46,312 nt of DNA, from the NCBI RefSeq assembly GCF_000298295.1, contig NZ_AMGM01000031.1, positions 1-46,312 of the forward strand. Direction: 5' to 3'. Below, one piece after another: positions 7,688 through 14,683 of this stretch. The position numbers and the translations under genes were made by a program. The first letter of the stretch is position 1; the number at the start of each line of letters is the position of its first letter. Origin of the DNA: Cecembia lonarensis LW9 (lineage in GTDB: Bacteria; Bacteroidota; Bacteroidia; Cytophagales; Cyclobacteriaceae). The notes below the pieces were generated by a model. That model was not told the DNA's origin and searched no databases. It saw nothing but the letters and a program-made list of their open reading frames with translations.

Positions 7688-8101
7688 TCAGATCAGGTTA
7701 ATTTTTACATCTACATTTCCTTTAATGGCCCTGGAGTAAGGGCAACTTTCATGAGCCAGATCGAGCAATTTTTTGGCTTCAGCTTCTTCCAAGCCATTGA
7801 TCTCTACATCCAGAGTCACATCCAGGTCCCAAGCTGTAGGCGTTCCCTGTATCAGGGCTACATGGGCAGTCACTTTGGAGGAAATGGCCAATCGCTGGCT
7901 TTTGGCAATGTAATTGAGGGCATTGTCGAAGCAGGCTGCATAGCCGGCCGCAAACAACTGTTCGGGATTGGTATAGTTACCGCCTACCCCTCCAAATACT
8001 TTGGGCAACCGTACTTCCAGGTCCAAAACGCCATCTGTGGATTTTACCCTTCCGTTTCTTCCGCCAACCGCATAGGCGGATGTTTCAAATAATTTTTGCA
8101 T
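7688..8101 (-). CDS. ohr: Organic hydroperoxide resistance protein Ohr
   Basis: A 137-residue OsmC/Ohr-family peroxiredoxin. The ATG at 8101 is chosen because Ohr proteins begin MxKLFETSAYAVGGR-like; a longer upstream extension in the same frame has no homologous look. Family features are 'GGVGGNYTNPEQLFAAGYAACFDNAL' with the peroxidatic Cys of AACFD (about residue 60) and the resolving Cys of HESCPYSRA (about 124). Ohr reduces lipid and organic hydroperoxides using lipoylated proteins as donors. It is the first gene of ohr-gpx-ohrR. A dyad lies 13-30 bp upstream of the start. Confidence 0.92.
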   Translation of the reverse strand: MQKLFETSAYAVGGRNGRVKSTDGVLDLEVRLPKVFGGVGGNYTNPEQLFAAGYAACFDNALNYIAKSQRLAISSKVTAHVALIQGTPTAWDLDVTLDVEINGLEEAEAKKLLDLAHESCPYSRAIKGNVDVKINLI

Positions 8102-8113
8102 AGGTGTTTTATT

Positions 8114-8131
8114 TATATCGCACGCGATGTA
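8114..8131 (-). promoter_or_regulatory. Candidate OhrR operator upstream of ohr
   Basis: ATCGC-AC-GCGAT (8117-8128) is a perfect dyad, extending to an 18-bp near-palindrome with one mismatched pair (8114-8131). It sits 13-30 bp before the ohr ATG at 8101, a position suited to repression. The assignment to OhrR rests on the operon containing ohrR; the sequence differs from AT-rich operators known in Bacillus. Confidence 0.4.
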
Positions 8132-8193
8132 ATAACAGGTTTTGTAGAAGAATGTTTTTATAAGGACAATTCTTTTTAATAAAACTAGAATCA

Positions 8194-8356
8194 AGCCATC
8201 CACCAGCAAAAGGCCAGCTACTCAAATAAGCCTCTCCTTTGTCACCTCGACGAAGGAGAGGTCTAAAACAAAGAAGATTTCTCTCCGCCACGGCGGATCT
8301 AAACGACAAGGGGAAGTCTTTGCTTTTATCAACCCATCTGAGCGAGGAGAGGTCTA
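8194..8356. repeat. Palindromic repeat unit A, upstream of GIY-YIG gene
   Basis: The unit starts with AGCCATCCACCAGC and AAAAGGCCAGCTA (8194-8220), which matches 8832-8858 at 25 of 27 bases. It then has a 9-bp hairpin CCTCTCCTT...AAGGAGAGG (8231-8261) around GTCACCTCGA, a small hairpin CCGCC-AC-GGCGG (8285-8296), and GACAAGGGGAAGTCTTTG (8305-8322), which is identical to 8979-8996. AGGAGAGGTCTA occurs at 8254-8265 and 8345-8356. The whole 8102-8408 gap holds no gene except the ohr promoter at its left end. Confidence 0.65.
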
Positions 8357-8408
8357 TTCAAAAAAAATTTTTACTATTTTTAGGTATAACTTTTAAGATT
8401 CCATTTTT

Positions 8409-8711
8409 ATGAGAAGGCATGAATATTTTGTCTACATCTTAACAAATCAGAACAAAACAGTGCTCTACGTTGGGATGACAAATGACTTGTCAAGAAGATT
8501 ATCGGAGCATACTGACAAATACAACCCCGAAGGCTTTACAGCAAAATACAAATGTAAATTCCTTTTGCACTGGGAATCGTATCAATATGTAAGGGATGCA
8601 ATTGCCAGGGAAAAGGAAATCAAAAAATGGAGAAGGGAGAAAAAGGAAAAATTGATCAGTGAAAACAATCCAAACTGGGATTTTCTTAATAAAGAAGTTG
8701 TTGAAAATTGA
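8409..8711 (+). CDS. Small GIY-YIG endonuclease-like protein
   Basis: A 100-residue single-domain GIY-YIG protein of the compact bacterial type often labelled as a UvrC-like excinuclease subunit. The motif elements are complete: 'FVYIL' (7-11), 'LYVGMT' (19-24), Arg29 in LSRRL, His34, Glu68/Glu70 in AREKEIKKW, and Asn-Pro-Asn-Trp (87-90). The fold cleaves DNA with a metal ion bound by the Glu. There is no UvrC helicase-interaction or HhH domain, so it is not UvrC. The gene is AT-rich and sits between related palindromic repeat units (8194-8356, 8738-8810 and 8832-9022), on the opposite strand to its neighbours. This arrangement suggests a mobile or repeat-associated nuclease. Its cellular role is unknown. 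Confidence 0.85.
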   Translation: MRRHEYFVYILTNQNKTVLYVGMTNDLSRRLSEHTDKYNPEGFTAKYKCKFLLHWESYQYVRDAIAREKEIKKWRREKKEKLISENNPNWDFLNKEVVEN

Positions 8712-9022
8712 GAAGATTTCTCTTTAAATTATAATTAGATTTCTCCCTCTGGTCGAAATGACAAAGAAAAGTCTTTGCTTATAGTTACCCCGCTTAGGAA
8801 GGATAACGTTTTTGAATCATCATTGAAACAAAGCCGTCCATCAGCAAAAGGCCAGCTATTTAAATAAGCATATCCTTGTCATTTCGAAGGAGGAACGACT
8901 GAGAAATCTAAGGGCTTCGGTTTAGGGTTTTGAGATTTCTTCCCGCAATGCTGCGGTACAGGCTCCTCTGGTCGGAATGACAAGGGGAAGTCTTTGGCAT
9001 TAGTAAACCATCTGCTTGGGGA
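8711..9022. repeat. Palindromic repeat units B and C, downstream of GIY-YIG gene
   Basis: Partial unit C (8738-8810) has TTTCTCCCTCTGGTCGAAATGAC then AAAGAAAAGTCTTTGC. Full unit B (8832-9022) starts with the 27-bp block shared with unit A. It has ends GTCATTTCGA (8878-8887) and TCGGAATGAC (8972-8981), nested arms AGAAATCT (8902-8909) and AGATTTCT (8933-8940), a small hairpin CCGCA-ATGC-TGCGG (8943-8956) and the 18-bp block GACAAGGGGAAGTCTTTG (8979-8996). AGAAGATTTCTCT at 8711-8723 matches 8272-8284 on the other side of the gene. No further gene is seen to 9047. Confidence 0.65.
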
Positions 9023-9047
9023 TAACTTTTCCCTTCAACCAAAAAAA

Positions 9048-10100
9048 TCAATGCCCCCAGTCATACCCTGCCATGTCTTCCAGGCAGGCTTTCAATAAAA
9101 GTATGCTATGGGCAATATCTTCTTTATGCGCCATTTCAATCACCTGATGCAAGTGCCTGGTCGGAATGGAAATCGCTCCGGCGATAGCCCCTTGTTTGCC
9201 CATTCGTTGTACACCGGCTGTATCAGTACCACCTGCTGTTAAAATTTCAGGCTGCCATTTGATGCGGTGATTATCCGCAGTCTGCTTCATAAAAGCGACC
9301 ATCCTGTAATCACAGATCGTAGAAGCATCCATGATTTTTATGGCTGTACCTTTGCCCAATTCAGTAATCTTTTCGTGGGGCTGAGCGCCGGGCACGTCAA
9401 AAGCGATTGTGGTATCCAAAGCAATACCGAAGTCAGGATTGATACCATGAGCAGCCACATTGGCACCTCTCAACCCTACTTCTTCCTGTACGGTAAAAGT
9501 GGCATACACATCATAGGCAGGTTCTTTCAGCAGCTTTAATGTTTCCAACAAAATAAAAACGGCTACACGGTTATCAATTGATTTACAGTTGACACAATCT
9601 CCCATCTCCACCAACTCCCTGTCCCTGGTGATCGGATCCCCTATCGAGATGTATTTTTGAACCTCTTCCTTGGTCATTCCCAAATCAATAAAAAAATCCG
9701 TGGTTTTGGGGAGCTTGGTCTTTTCTTCAGGGCTCATCACATGGATGGGTTTGCTGCCCATCACGCCCAGTAAATCCTTTTTCCCATGGATGATTACACG
9801 TTGTGCGGTAAGCGTTTTGGGGTCAAAACCACCTAAGGTATGGAACCTTACAAAACCATTGTCATCAATATGTGTGACGATAAAGCCAATCTCATCCATA
9901 TGCGCGGCCACCATAACTTTTTGGGCTTCAGGATTGTTTTTGGACTTTTTTACAGCAATCACATTGCCCAAATTATCGGTCCGAACCTCATCAACATAAG
10001 GCCCGACTGCTTCTATCACGAAATCCCGAACTCGTTTCTCATAGCCTGGGGCTCCTGCCAACTCACAAATTTCTTTTAAAAGTGCTGTATTTATTTCCAT
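9048..10100 (-). CDS. M42 family metallopeptidase (aminopeptidase)
   Basis: A 350-residue di-metal aminopeptidase of the M42 (TET/PepA-like) family. Expected metal ligands and catalytic residues are present: His67 and Asp69 in AAHMDEIG, Asp176 in SIDNR, Glu206/Glu207 in VQEEVGLRGA, Asp229 in IALDTT and His318 in TRHLHQ. Members form dodecameric tetrahedral particles in the cytoplasm and trim peptides from the N-terminus. No signal peptide is visible and the length is normal. It lies downstream of the PurF-like gene with a 131-bp gap carrying TTGGTAC repeats, so it may have its own promoter. Confidence 0.9.
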   Translation of the reverse strand: MEINTALLKEICELAGAPGYEKRVRDFVIEAVGPYVDEVRTDNLGNVIAVKKSKNNPEAQKVMVAAHMDEIGFIVTHIDDNGFVRFHTLGGFDPKTLTAQRVIIHGKKDLLGVMGSKPIHVMSPEEKTKLPKTTDFFIDLGMTKEEVQKYISIGDPITRDRELVEMGDCVNCKSIDNRVAVFILLETLKLLKEPAYDVYATFTVQEEVGLRGANVAAHGINPDFGIALDTTIAFDVPGAQPHEKITELGKGTAIKIMDASTICDYRMVAFMKQTADNHRIKWQPEILTAGGTDTAGVQRMGKQGAIAGAISIPTRHLHQVIEMAHKEDIAHSILLLKACLEDMAGYDWGH

Positions 10101-10186
10101 GTTCGATGCTTGCTTTTTCTTACGGTTGACGTTTTTTTAGTCCACCTTTTTCAGGCATTCAAATTTTAATACTTTGTACATGACAT

Positions 10187-10225
10187 TTGGTACCTGCTTG
10201 GTACATTGTACTTGGTACTTGGTAC
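10187..10225. repeat. TTGGTAC short tandem repeats
   Basis: TTGGTAC occurs at 10187-10193, 10198-10204, 10212-10218 and 10219-10225, with TTGTAC variants nearby (about 10174 and 10206). The block lies 7 bp from the end of the PurF-like gene and just upstream of the peptidase gene. GTAC words can pair with one another, so a hairpin in RNA is possible. Confidence 0.5.
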
Positions 10226-10231
10226 ATTATA

Positions 10232-12115
10232 TCAATAAGCCCTTACGGTCTTTCCTTCCATAAAATTGGCAAATGCACGGTTTACAACCCGCATTCCTCC
10301 GGAGGTGGGAAAGTCACCTGTAAAATACCAGTCTCCCAAATGCTCAGGAATACACTTATGTAGATTTTCTACTGTTTGATAAATCACCTTCACCTCCGCT
10401 TTAATTTCGGATGTCGTGATAATATCAGCAATTTTATCTGAAATTTCCTGATCAGAAAAAGGTGCATACAGCAACTTCACATAATTCTCGGTCAAAATCT
10501 GCTGCGTGTTACACTTTTCATACACCTCCTCCAAAAGATAAGACATCCCTCTTTCTTTCAATAGCTCCAAGGTTGCCCTAAAGGCTATGAATTCCTTCAT
10601 TTTGGACATATCTATGCCATAGCAATCCGGGAACCTGATCTGTGGTGCCGAAGATGCTATGACAATTCTTTTTGGATTAAGCTTATCTAATGTGGTAAGG
10701 ATGCTTTTTTCAAGGGTGGTCCCTCTTACAATACTGTCATCAATCACCACCAAGGTATCAATTCCTGACCTGACCACTTCATAAGTGGTGTCGTACACAT
10801 TGGCCACCATGGCATCCCTATCGGAGTCATTGGTAATAAAAGTTCTTAACTTCACGTCTTTACTGACCAGTTTTTCCACCCTTGGTCTAAAGCTCAGCAA
10901 AGACTCAGGGTCTTCCAAATGAGGCTTCCCCTCCAATAATACTTCCTTTCGTTTTGCAGCCAGGTAATCTTCCAAGCCTTCAATCATTCCCAGAAATGCG
11001 GTCTCTGCCGTATTGGGGATATAAGAGAATACGGTATTTTTAAGATCAAAATCAATTGCCTGAAGGATCTGTGGCACCAAGGCCCTACCCAACATTTTCC
11101 TCTCCCTATAAATTCCGGGATCGGTACCTCGGGAAAAATAGATCCGCTCAAAACTACAGGACTTTTTCTCTCTTGCCGGTAAAATTTCATGCTCTGCATA
11201 GGAGCCGTCTTTATTGATGACCAATGCGTGCCCTGGCTGTATCTCCTTAATTTCTTTATAATCAATGTTAAATGCAGACTTGATGGCCGGCTTTTCTGAA
11301 GCCACCACCACGATTTCATCATCCGCATAGTAATAAGCTGGCCTAATGCCCGAAGGATCCCTGACCACAAAGCTGGAGCCATTACCAATCAATCCAGCCA
11401 TGGCATATCCTCCATCAAAATCCCTGCAGGACCTTCTTAAAATTCTGGCTACATCCAGTTCATTTTCGATGACAGCAGTAATCTGTTCGTTGGAATATTG
11501 GTGTTTGTATTTGTCAAAAATACGCTGGTTTTCTTCATCCAAAAAATGTCCGATCTTTTCCATGACCGTAACCGTATCCGTTTTTTCTTTGGGGTGCTGA
11601 CCCAGTTCCACCAGTCTTCCAAATAGTTCCTCTACATTGGTCATGTTGAAATTACCTGCCATGACCAAGTTTCTGCTTCTCCAGTTATTCTGCTTTAAAA
11701 AAGGATGGCAGGTTTCAATGCTATTTTCACCATGCGTGCCATATCTCAGGTGGCCTAACCAAACTTCTCCGGTAAAAGCAATATTTTCCTTCAGCCATTG
11801 GGCATCTAATACCCCCTTTTCTCCTCCTTGCTTTTTGGCCTTTTTATATTTTTTCTGGATTTTATCAAATATAAAATTTACTGCCTGGGGCTCAATGGAC
11901 CGGTACCTGCTGATATATCGGGTACCAGGACTGGTGTTGATTTTAATATTGGCCACTCCTGCGCCATCCTGGCCCCTGTTGATCTGCTTTTGCATCAACA
12001 CATAAAGCCTGTTTGGTATATACAGTGGAGAGCCATATTTGTCTATGTAGTACTGAGGATCCTTTCTTAATCGGATCATCGCTATACCACATTCGTGTTT
12101 GATTTGGTCACTCAT
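10232..12115 (-). CDS. purF: Long amidophosphoribosyltransferase-type enzyme (PurF family)
   Basis: A 627-residue protein with an N-terminal class II glutamine amidotransferase domain and a C-terminal phosphoribosyltransferase domain. The catalytic Cys would be Cys9 in HECGIAMI, so a short propeptide is needed. 'NRGQDGAGVA' and 'GHLRYGTHG' are the glutaminase signatures. The PRPP loop 'LVVIDDSIVRGTTLEKS' lies around 450-466. PurF makes 5-phosphoribosylamine, the first committed step of purine synthesis. This protein is more than 100 residues longer than usual PurF (about 470-510), with insertions in both domains and a distinct C-terminal tail, so it may be a paralogue next to a standard PurF elsewhere in the genome. 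No other pur gene is nearby. Confidence 0.82.
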   Translation of the reverse strand: MSDQIKHECGIAMIRLRKDPQYYIDKYGSPLYIPNRLYVLMQKQINRGQDGAGVANIKINTSPGTRYISRYRSIEPQAVNFIFDKIQKKYKKAKKQGGEKGVLDAQWLKENIAFTGEVWLGHLRYGTHGENSIETCHPFLKQNNWRSRNLVMAGNFNMTNVEELFGRLVELGQHPKEKTDTVTVMEKIGHFLDEENQRIFDKYKHQYSNEQITAVIENELDVARILRRSCRDFDGGYAMAGLIGNGSSFVVRDPSGIRPAYYYADDEIVVVASEKPAIKSAFNIDYKEIKEIQPGHALVINKDGSYAEHEILPAREKKSCSFERIYFSRGTDPGIYRERKMLGRALVPQILQAIDFDLKNTVFSYIPNTAETAFLGMIEGLEDYLAAKRKEVLLEGKPHLEDPESLLSFRPRVEKLVSKDVKLRTFITNDSDRDAMVANVYDTTYEVVRSGIDTLVVIDDSIVRGTTLEKSILTTLDKLNPKRIVIASSAPQIRFPDCYGIDMSKMKEFIAFRATLELLKERGMSYLLEEVYEKCNTQQILTENYVKLLYAPFSDQEISDKIADIITTSEIKAEVKVIYQTVENLHKCIPEHLGDWYFTGDFPTSGGMRVVNRAFANFMEGKTVRAY

Positions 12116-12144
12116 TGGGTCTGGTGTGAGATATTCTGACGCAA

Positions 12145-12152
12145 CAAAGTTA
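12145..12152 (-). promoter_or_regulatory. Probable -7 element of the PurF-type gene
   Basis: On the minus strand this reads TAACTTTG, a perfect match to the Bacteroidota -7 consensus TAnnTTTG, 29 bp before the ATG at 12115. No TTG is found at the usual 19-21 bp spacing upstream, so only half of the promoter is convincing. Confidence 0.4.
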
Positions 12153-12332
12153 GCTCTTTTTTAGAAGTTTAAGGAAGTAAATGAAATTTGGTTTACATTT
12201 TATTTTGCCGGCAGCAAAAGAAGATCTCTCAGACCAACCAATTTCAGCCTATCTCCCAAACTCAATGTATTGCCCTATATTTAAAAATGGCCCAAGCTGA
12301 ACCGTAAATTTCATTTCAATCTTTATGGAATT

Positions 12333-12839
12333 TCATGCCGTTCTGAAATCTAAAAAAGGCATCCATTCTTCTGCATGACGCTCCGCATATTCTGCAATAA
12401 AAAAGCTAAGTGAAGGTCTAAAAGGCTCAGTTCTTAATTTAAAACCAACTTGTTCAGGCGTTTTATCTCCTTTGTATATATTACATCGATTACATGCCGT
12501 AATCAGGTTCATCCAATTGGTCTTGCCGCCCTTGGATTTAGGAATAATGTGGTCGATGGTAAGATTTTTAACAGAACCGCAATACTGGCACTCATGTCCA
12601 TCTCTTCGGAAAATATTGGCCCTATTTAACAGCACTCCCTTATAGGGAATACTCTTATACTCATTTAAACGAATGACCGCAGGATACCTAAACTCCATGG
12701 TCACTGTCCTCACTACCAAACTTTCGTAATAACTCAAACAACTTACTTTGTCTAAAATGGATAAAACAAGAGCCTTCTGTGCCGATACGATCGATATGGG
12801 CGAATGGTCCAGGTTCAAGACTAAAACACGTTTTTCCAT
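12333..12839 (-). CDS. HNH endonuclease family protein
   Basis: A 168-residue protein with an HNH (beta-beta-alpha metal) domain in the middle: CQYC (84-87), the motif DHIIPKSKGG (96-105), Asn111 and CNRC (116-119). The four cysteines should bind a structural zinc, while the His and Asn carry the nuclease metal. The N-terminal 75 residues (VLVLNLDHSPISIVSAQKA) and the C-terminal tail (EEWMPFLD) match the single-copy HNH protein that is widespread in Bacteroidota and Cyanobacteria. That distribution points to a housekeeping role rather than homing or restriction, but the substrate is unknown. It lies upstream of purF and downstream of smpB on the same strand, not overlapping either. Confidence 0.85.
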   Translation of the reverse strand: MEKRVLVLNLDHSPISIVSAQKALVLSILDKVSCLSYYESLVVRTVTMEFRYPAVIRLNEYKSIPYKGVLLNRANIFRRDGHECQYCGSVKNLTIDHIIPKSKGGKTNWMNLITACNRCNIYKGDKTPEQVGFKLRTEPFRPSLSFFIAEYAERHAEEWMPFLDFRTA

Positions 12840-12895
12840 AATCTACTAATTTATAATGTTTGATCGGAAAAACCTGTTGTTGAATAAATTTGTTT

Positions 12896-13363
12896 TTAAA
12901 AACGCATTCTATCCAGCTCTCTTTTTACATCTTTAGTCTTGATATCCTGCCGCTTATCGTGTAGCTTTTTGCCTCTTGCCAATGCTATTTCCAGCTTGGC
13001 CAAACCTTTATCGTTGATAAAAATACGAACAGGAATTATCGATAAGCCCTTTTCTTCAAATTTGGATTCAAGCTTATCCAATTCCTTCTTATTCAAAAGC
13101 AATTTTCTTTCTCTGACTGCATCATGGTTATAGCTTGATGCCATGCTGTAGGGCGCGATATGCATCTGTTTGATAAAAAGCTCACCTCTTTTGAAATAAC
13201 AATAGGCCTCTGTTAAAGAAACCTTGCCTTCCCTGATGGATTTTATCTCGGTTCCTCTAAGCACAATCCCGGCCACAAAAGTATCTAAGAATTCAAATTC
13301 AAAACTTGCCTTCTTATTTCTGATGTTGATGATCTTGTCAAACTTCTTCTTCTCGTTCCCCAT
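12896..13363 (-). CDS. smpB: SsrA-binding protein SmpB
   Basis: A 155-residue tmRNA partner. Family signatures include 'NKKASFEFEFLDTFVAGIVLRGTEIKSIREG', 'AYCYFKRGELFI', 'NHDAVRERKLLLNK' and the C-terminal tail 'KLHDKRQDIKTKDVKRELDR' that becomes helical in the ribosomal mRNA channel. With tmRNA it rescues ribosomes stalled on broken mRNAs and tags the peptides for destruction. Length is normal. The ATG at 13363 gives the usual short basic N-terminus. The tmRNA gene itself is not seen in the window. Confidence 0.97.
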   Translation of the reverse strand: MGNEKKKFDKIINIRNKKASFEFEFLDTFVAGIVLRGTEIKSIREGKVSLTEAYCYFKRGELFIKQMHIAPYSMASSYNHDAVRERKLLLNKKELDKLESKFEEKGLSIIPVRIFINDKGLAKLEIALARGKKLHDKRQDIKTKDVKRELDRMRF

Positions 13364-13666
13364 TGATTTTTACTCCATCCTATTTTTAAAATTCAGTCCA
13401 TTTTCAATCCTATTGTTAAATTGTCACGTCCTGATTTTACTTGACACTTACTTTATTTTCTTCTCTAGAGTTCGTTTCCCTTGGAGTCGGGATTCCCGAA
13501 TATCAAATTTGCCTCTCCCACCCAGGGCAAATAACCTAAAGGGATTAAACCCCTATCGGGGTTGTTTTGTCACTATTTTAAGCAATTACCTTAATGAATT
13601 CCTTAAAACCTTAACTCCTTAATGGTTCCGAAATCCGACTTCCGAAATCAACCCTCTCCCTTCTCC
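13364..13666. other. Intergenic region with short palindromes
   Basis: A 303-bp gap between smpB and tsaD without a gene. It contains TCGGGA-T-TCCCGA (13487-13499), ATTTGCC...GGCAAAT (13507-13532), a hairpin AACCCC-TATC-GGGGTT (13548-13563) and a direct repeat TTCCGAAATC (13626-13635, 13640-13649). The AACCCC hairpin could end tsaD transcription (minus strand), but no clear T-tract follows. An open plus-strand frame crossing the area is antisense to smpB and not credible. Confidence 0.5.
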
Positions 13667-14671
13667 CTAAAACTTCATCCTCGCCTCGGGCACCACATCC
13701 AGTCCGGAGAATTCCCCTTTTTGATATTTGAAATGTGCTGCCATAGCGATCATGGCCGCGTTATCCGTACAATACTCAAACTTGGGGATGTAAATTTTCC
13801 ACCCTTGCTTGTCAGCCATCATCTTTAACGCTTCTCTTAGCCCTGAGTTAGCAGATACCCCTCCGGCAATGGCAATTTCCTTTACATTATGCATTTGCGC
13901 TGCCTTCTTCAACTTCTGCAAGAGTGTTTTGACCAATGTGTGCTGAATTGACGCACAAATATCCGCTAAGTTTTCGGTTATAAAACCGGGATTGTCTTTG
14001 ATCTGATCCCTGAGGAAATACAAGACGGCTGTTTTGATACCTGAAAAAGAAAAATTCAACCCAGGGATATCTGATATGGGAAATTCATAAGCATTTGGAT
14101 TGCCTTCTTTCGCATATTTATCTATTAAAGGTCCGCCAGGATAAGGCAAACCAAGCAATTTGGCAGTTTTATCAAAAGCCTCCCCCACTGCATCATCTGT
14201 AGTCTCCCCTATGATTTCCATATCCAGGTAATCTTTTACCAAAACCAACTGTGTATGCCCTCCACTAACCGTCAAACATACAAATGGAAACTTGGGCTGG
14301 GGTGAATCAATGAAATGGGCCAATATATGCGCCTGCATATGGTTGACCTCAATCAGTGGAATACCCAGCGCATAAGCAAATGATTTGGCAAAGGAGACCC
14401 CAACCATTAGAGACCCCATCAATCCTGGACCTTTGGTAAAGGCCACGGCATGCAGATCCTTTTTCAAAATACCAGAATCATTCATGGCCTCAGCTACAAC
14501 CGGAATTAGGTGTTGTTGATGTGCCCGAGAGGCGAGCTCAGGAACCACGCCCCCATATTTTTCGTGTACTGATTGCGTGGCGATTATATTATTGAGTATT
14601 TTGCCATCAGAAATTACTGCTGCTGACGTTTCATCACAAGATGACTCTATTGCCAGTATATTGACCTTCAT
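13667..14671 (-). CDS. tsaD: tRNA N6-adenosine threonylcarbamoyltransferase TsaD
   Basis: A 334-residue ASKHA-fold enzyme. Metal-binding His111 and His115 lie in 'EVNHMQAHILAHF', the nucleotide-binding 'SGGHTQL' is at 137-143, and 'GGVSANSGLRE' and 'EYCTDNAAMIA' are the C-terminal signatures. TsaD transfers the threonylcarbamoyl group to A37 of tRNAs reading ANN codons, working with TsaB and TsaE, which are not in this window. It is essential in most bacteria. The gene is divergent from tamB, with only 12 bp between the two proposed starts. Confidence 0.97.
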   Translation of the reverse strand: MKVNILAIESSCDETSAAVISDGKILNNIIATQSVHEKYGGVVPELASRAHQQHLIPVVAEAMNDSGILKKDLHAVAFTKGPGLMGSLMVGVSFAKSFAYALGIPLIEVNHMQAHILAHFIDSPQPKFPFVCLTVSGGHTQLVLVKDYLDMEIIGETTDDAVGEAFDKTAKLLGLPYPGGPLIDKYAKEGNPNAYEFPISDIPGLNFSFSGIKTAVLYFLRDQIKDNPGFITENLADICASIQHTLVKTLLQKLKKAAQMHNVKEIAIAGGVSANSGLREALKMMADKQGWKIYIPKFEYCTDNAAMIAMAAHFKYQKGEFSGLDVVPEARMKF

Positions 14672-14683
14672 TACGCTTGTTCC

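Noticed and set aside
8109-8309. Minus-strand frame of 66 codons upstream of the GIY-YIG gene
   Set aside because: It lies across palindromic unit A and the ohr promoter; composition and repeats argue against coding.
12333-12839. Mobile or homing HNH nuclease
   Set aside because: The full-length sequence matches a single-copy housekeeping-type HNH family and there is no intron, intein or repeat around it.
13224-13622. Plus-strand frame of 132 codons between smpB and tsaD
   Set aside because: Its first part is antisense to smpB, whose identity is certain, and the rest is palindrome-bearing spacer.
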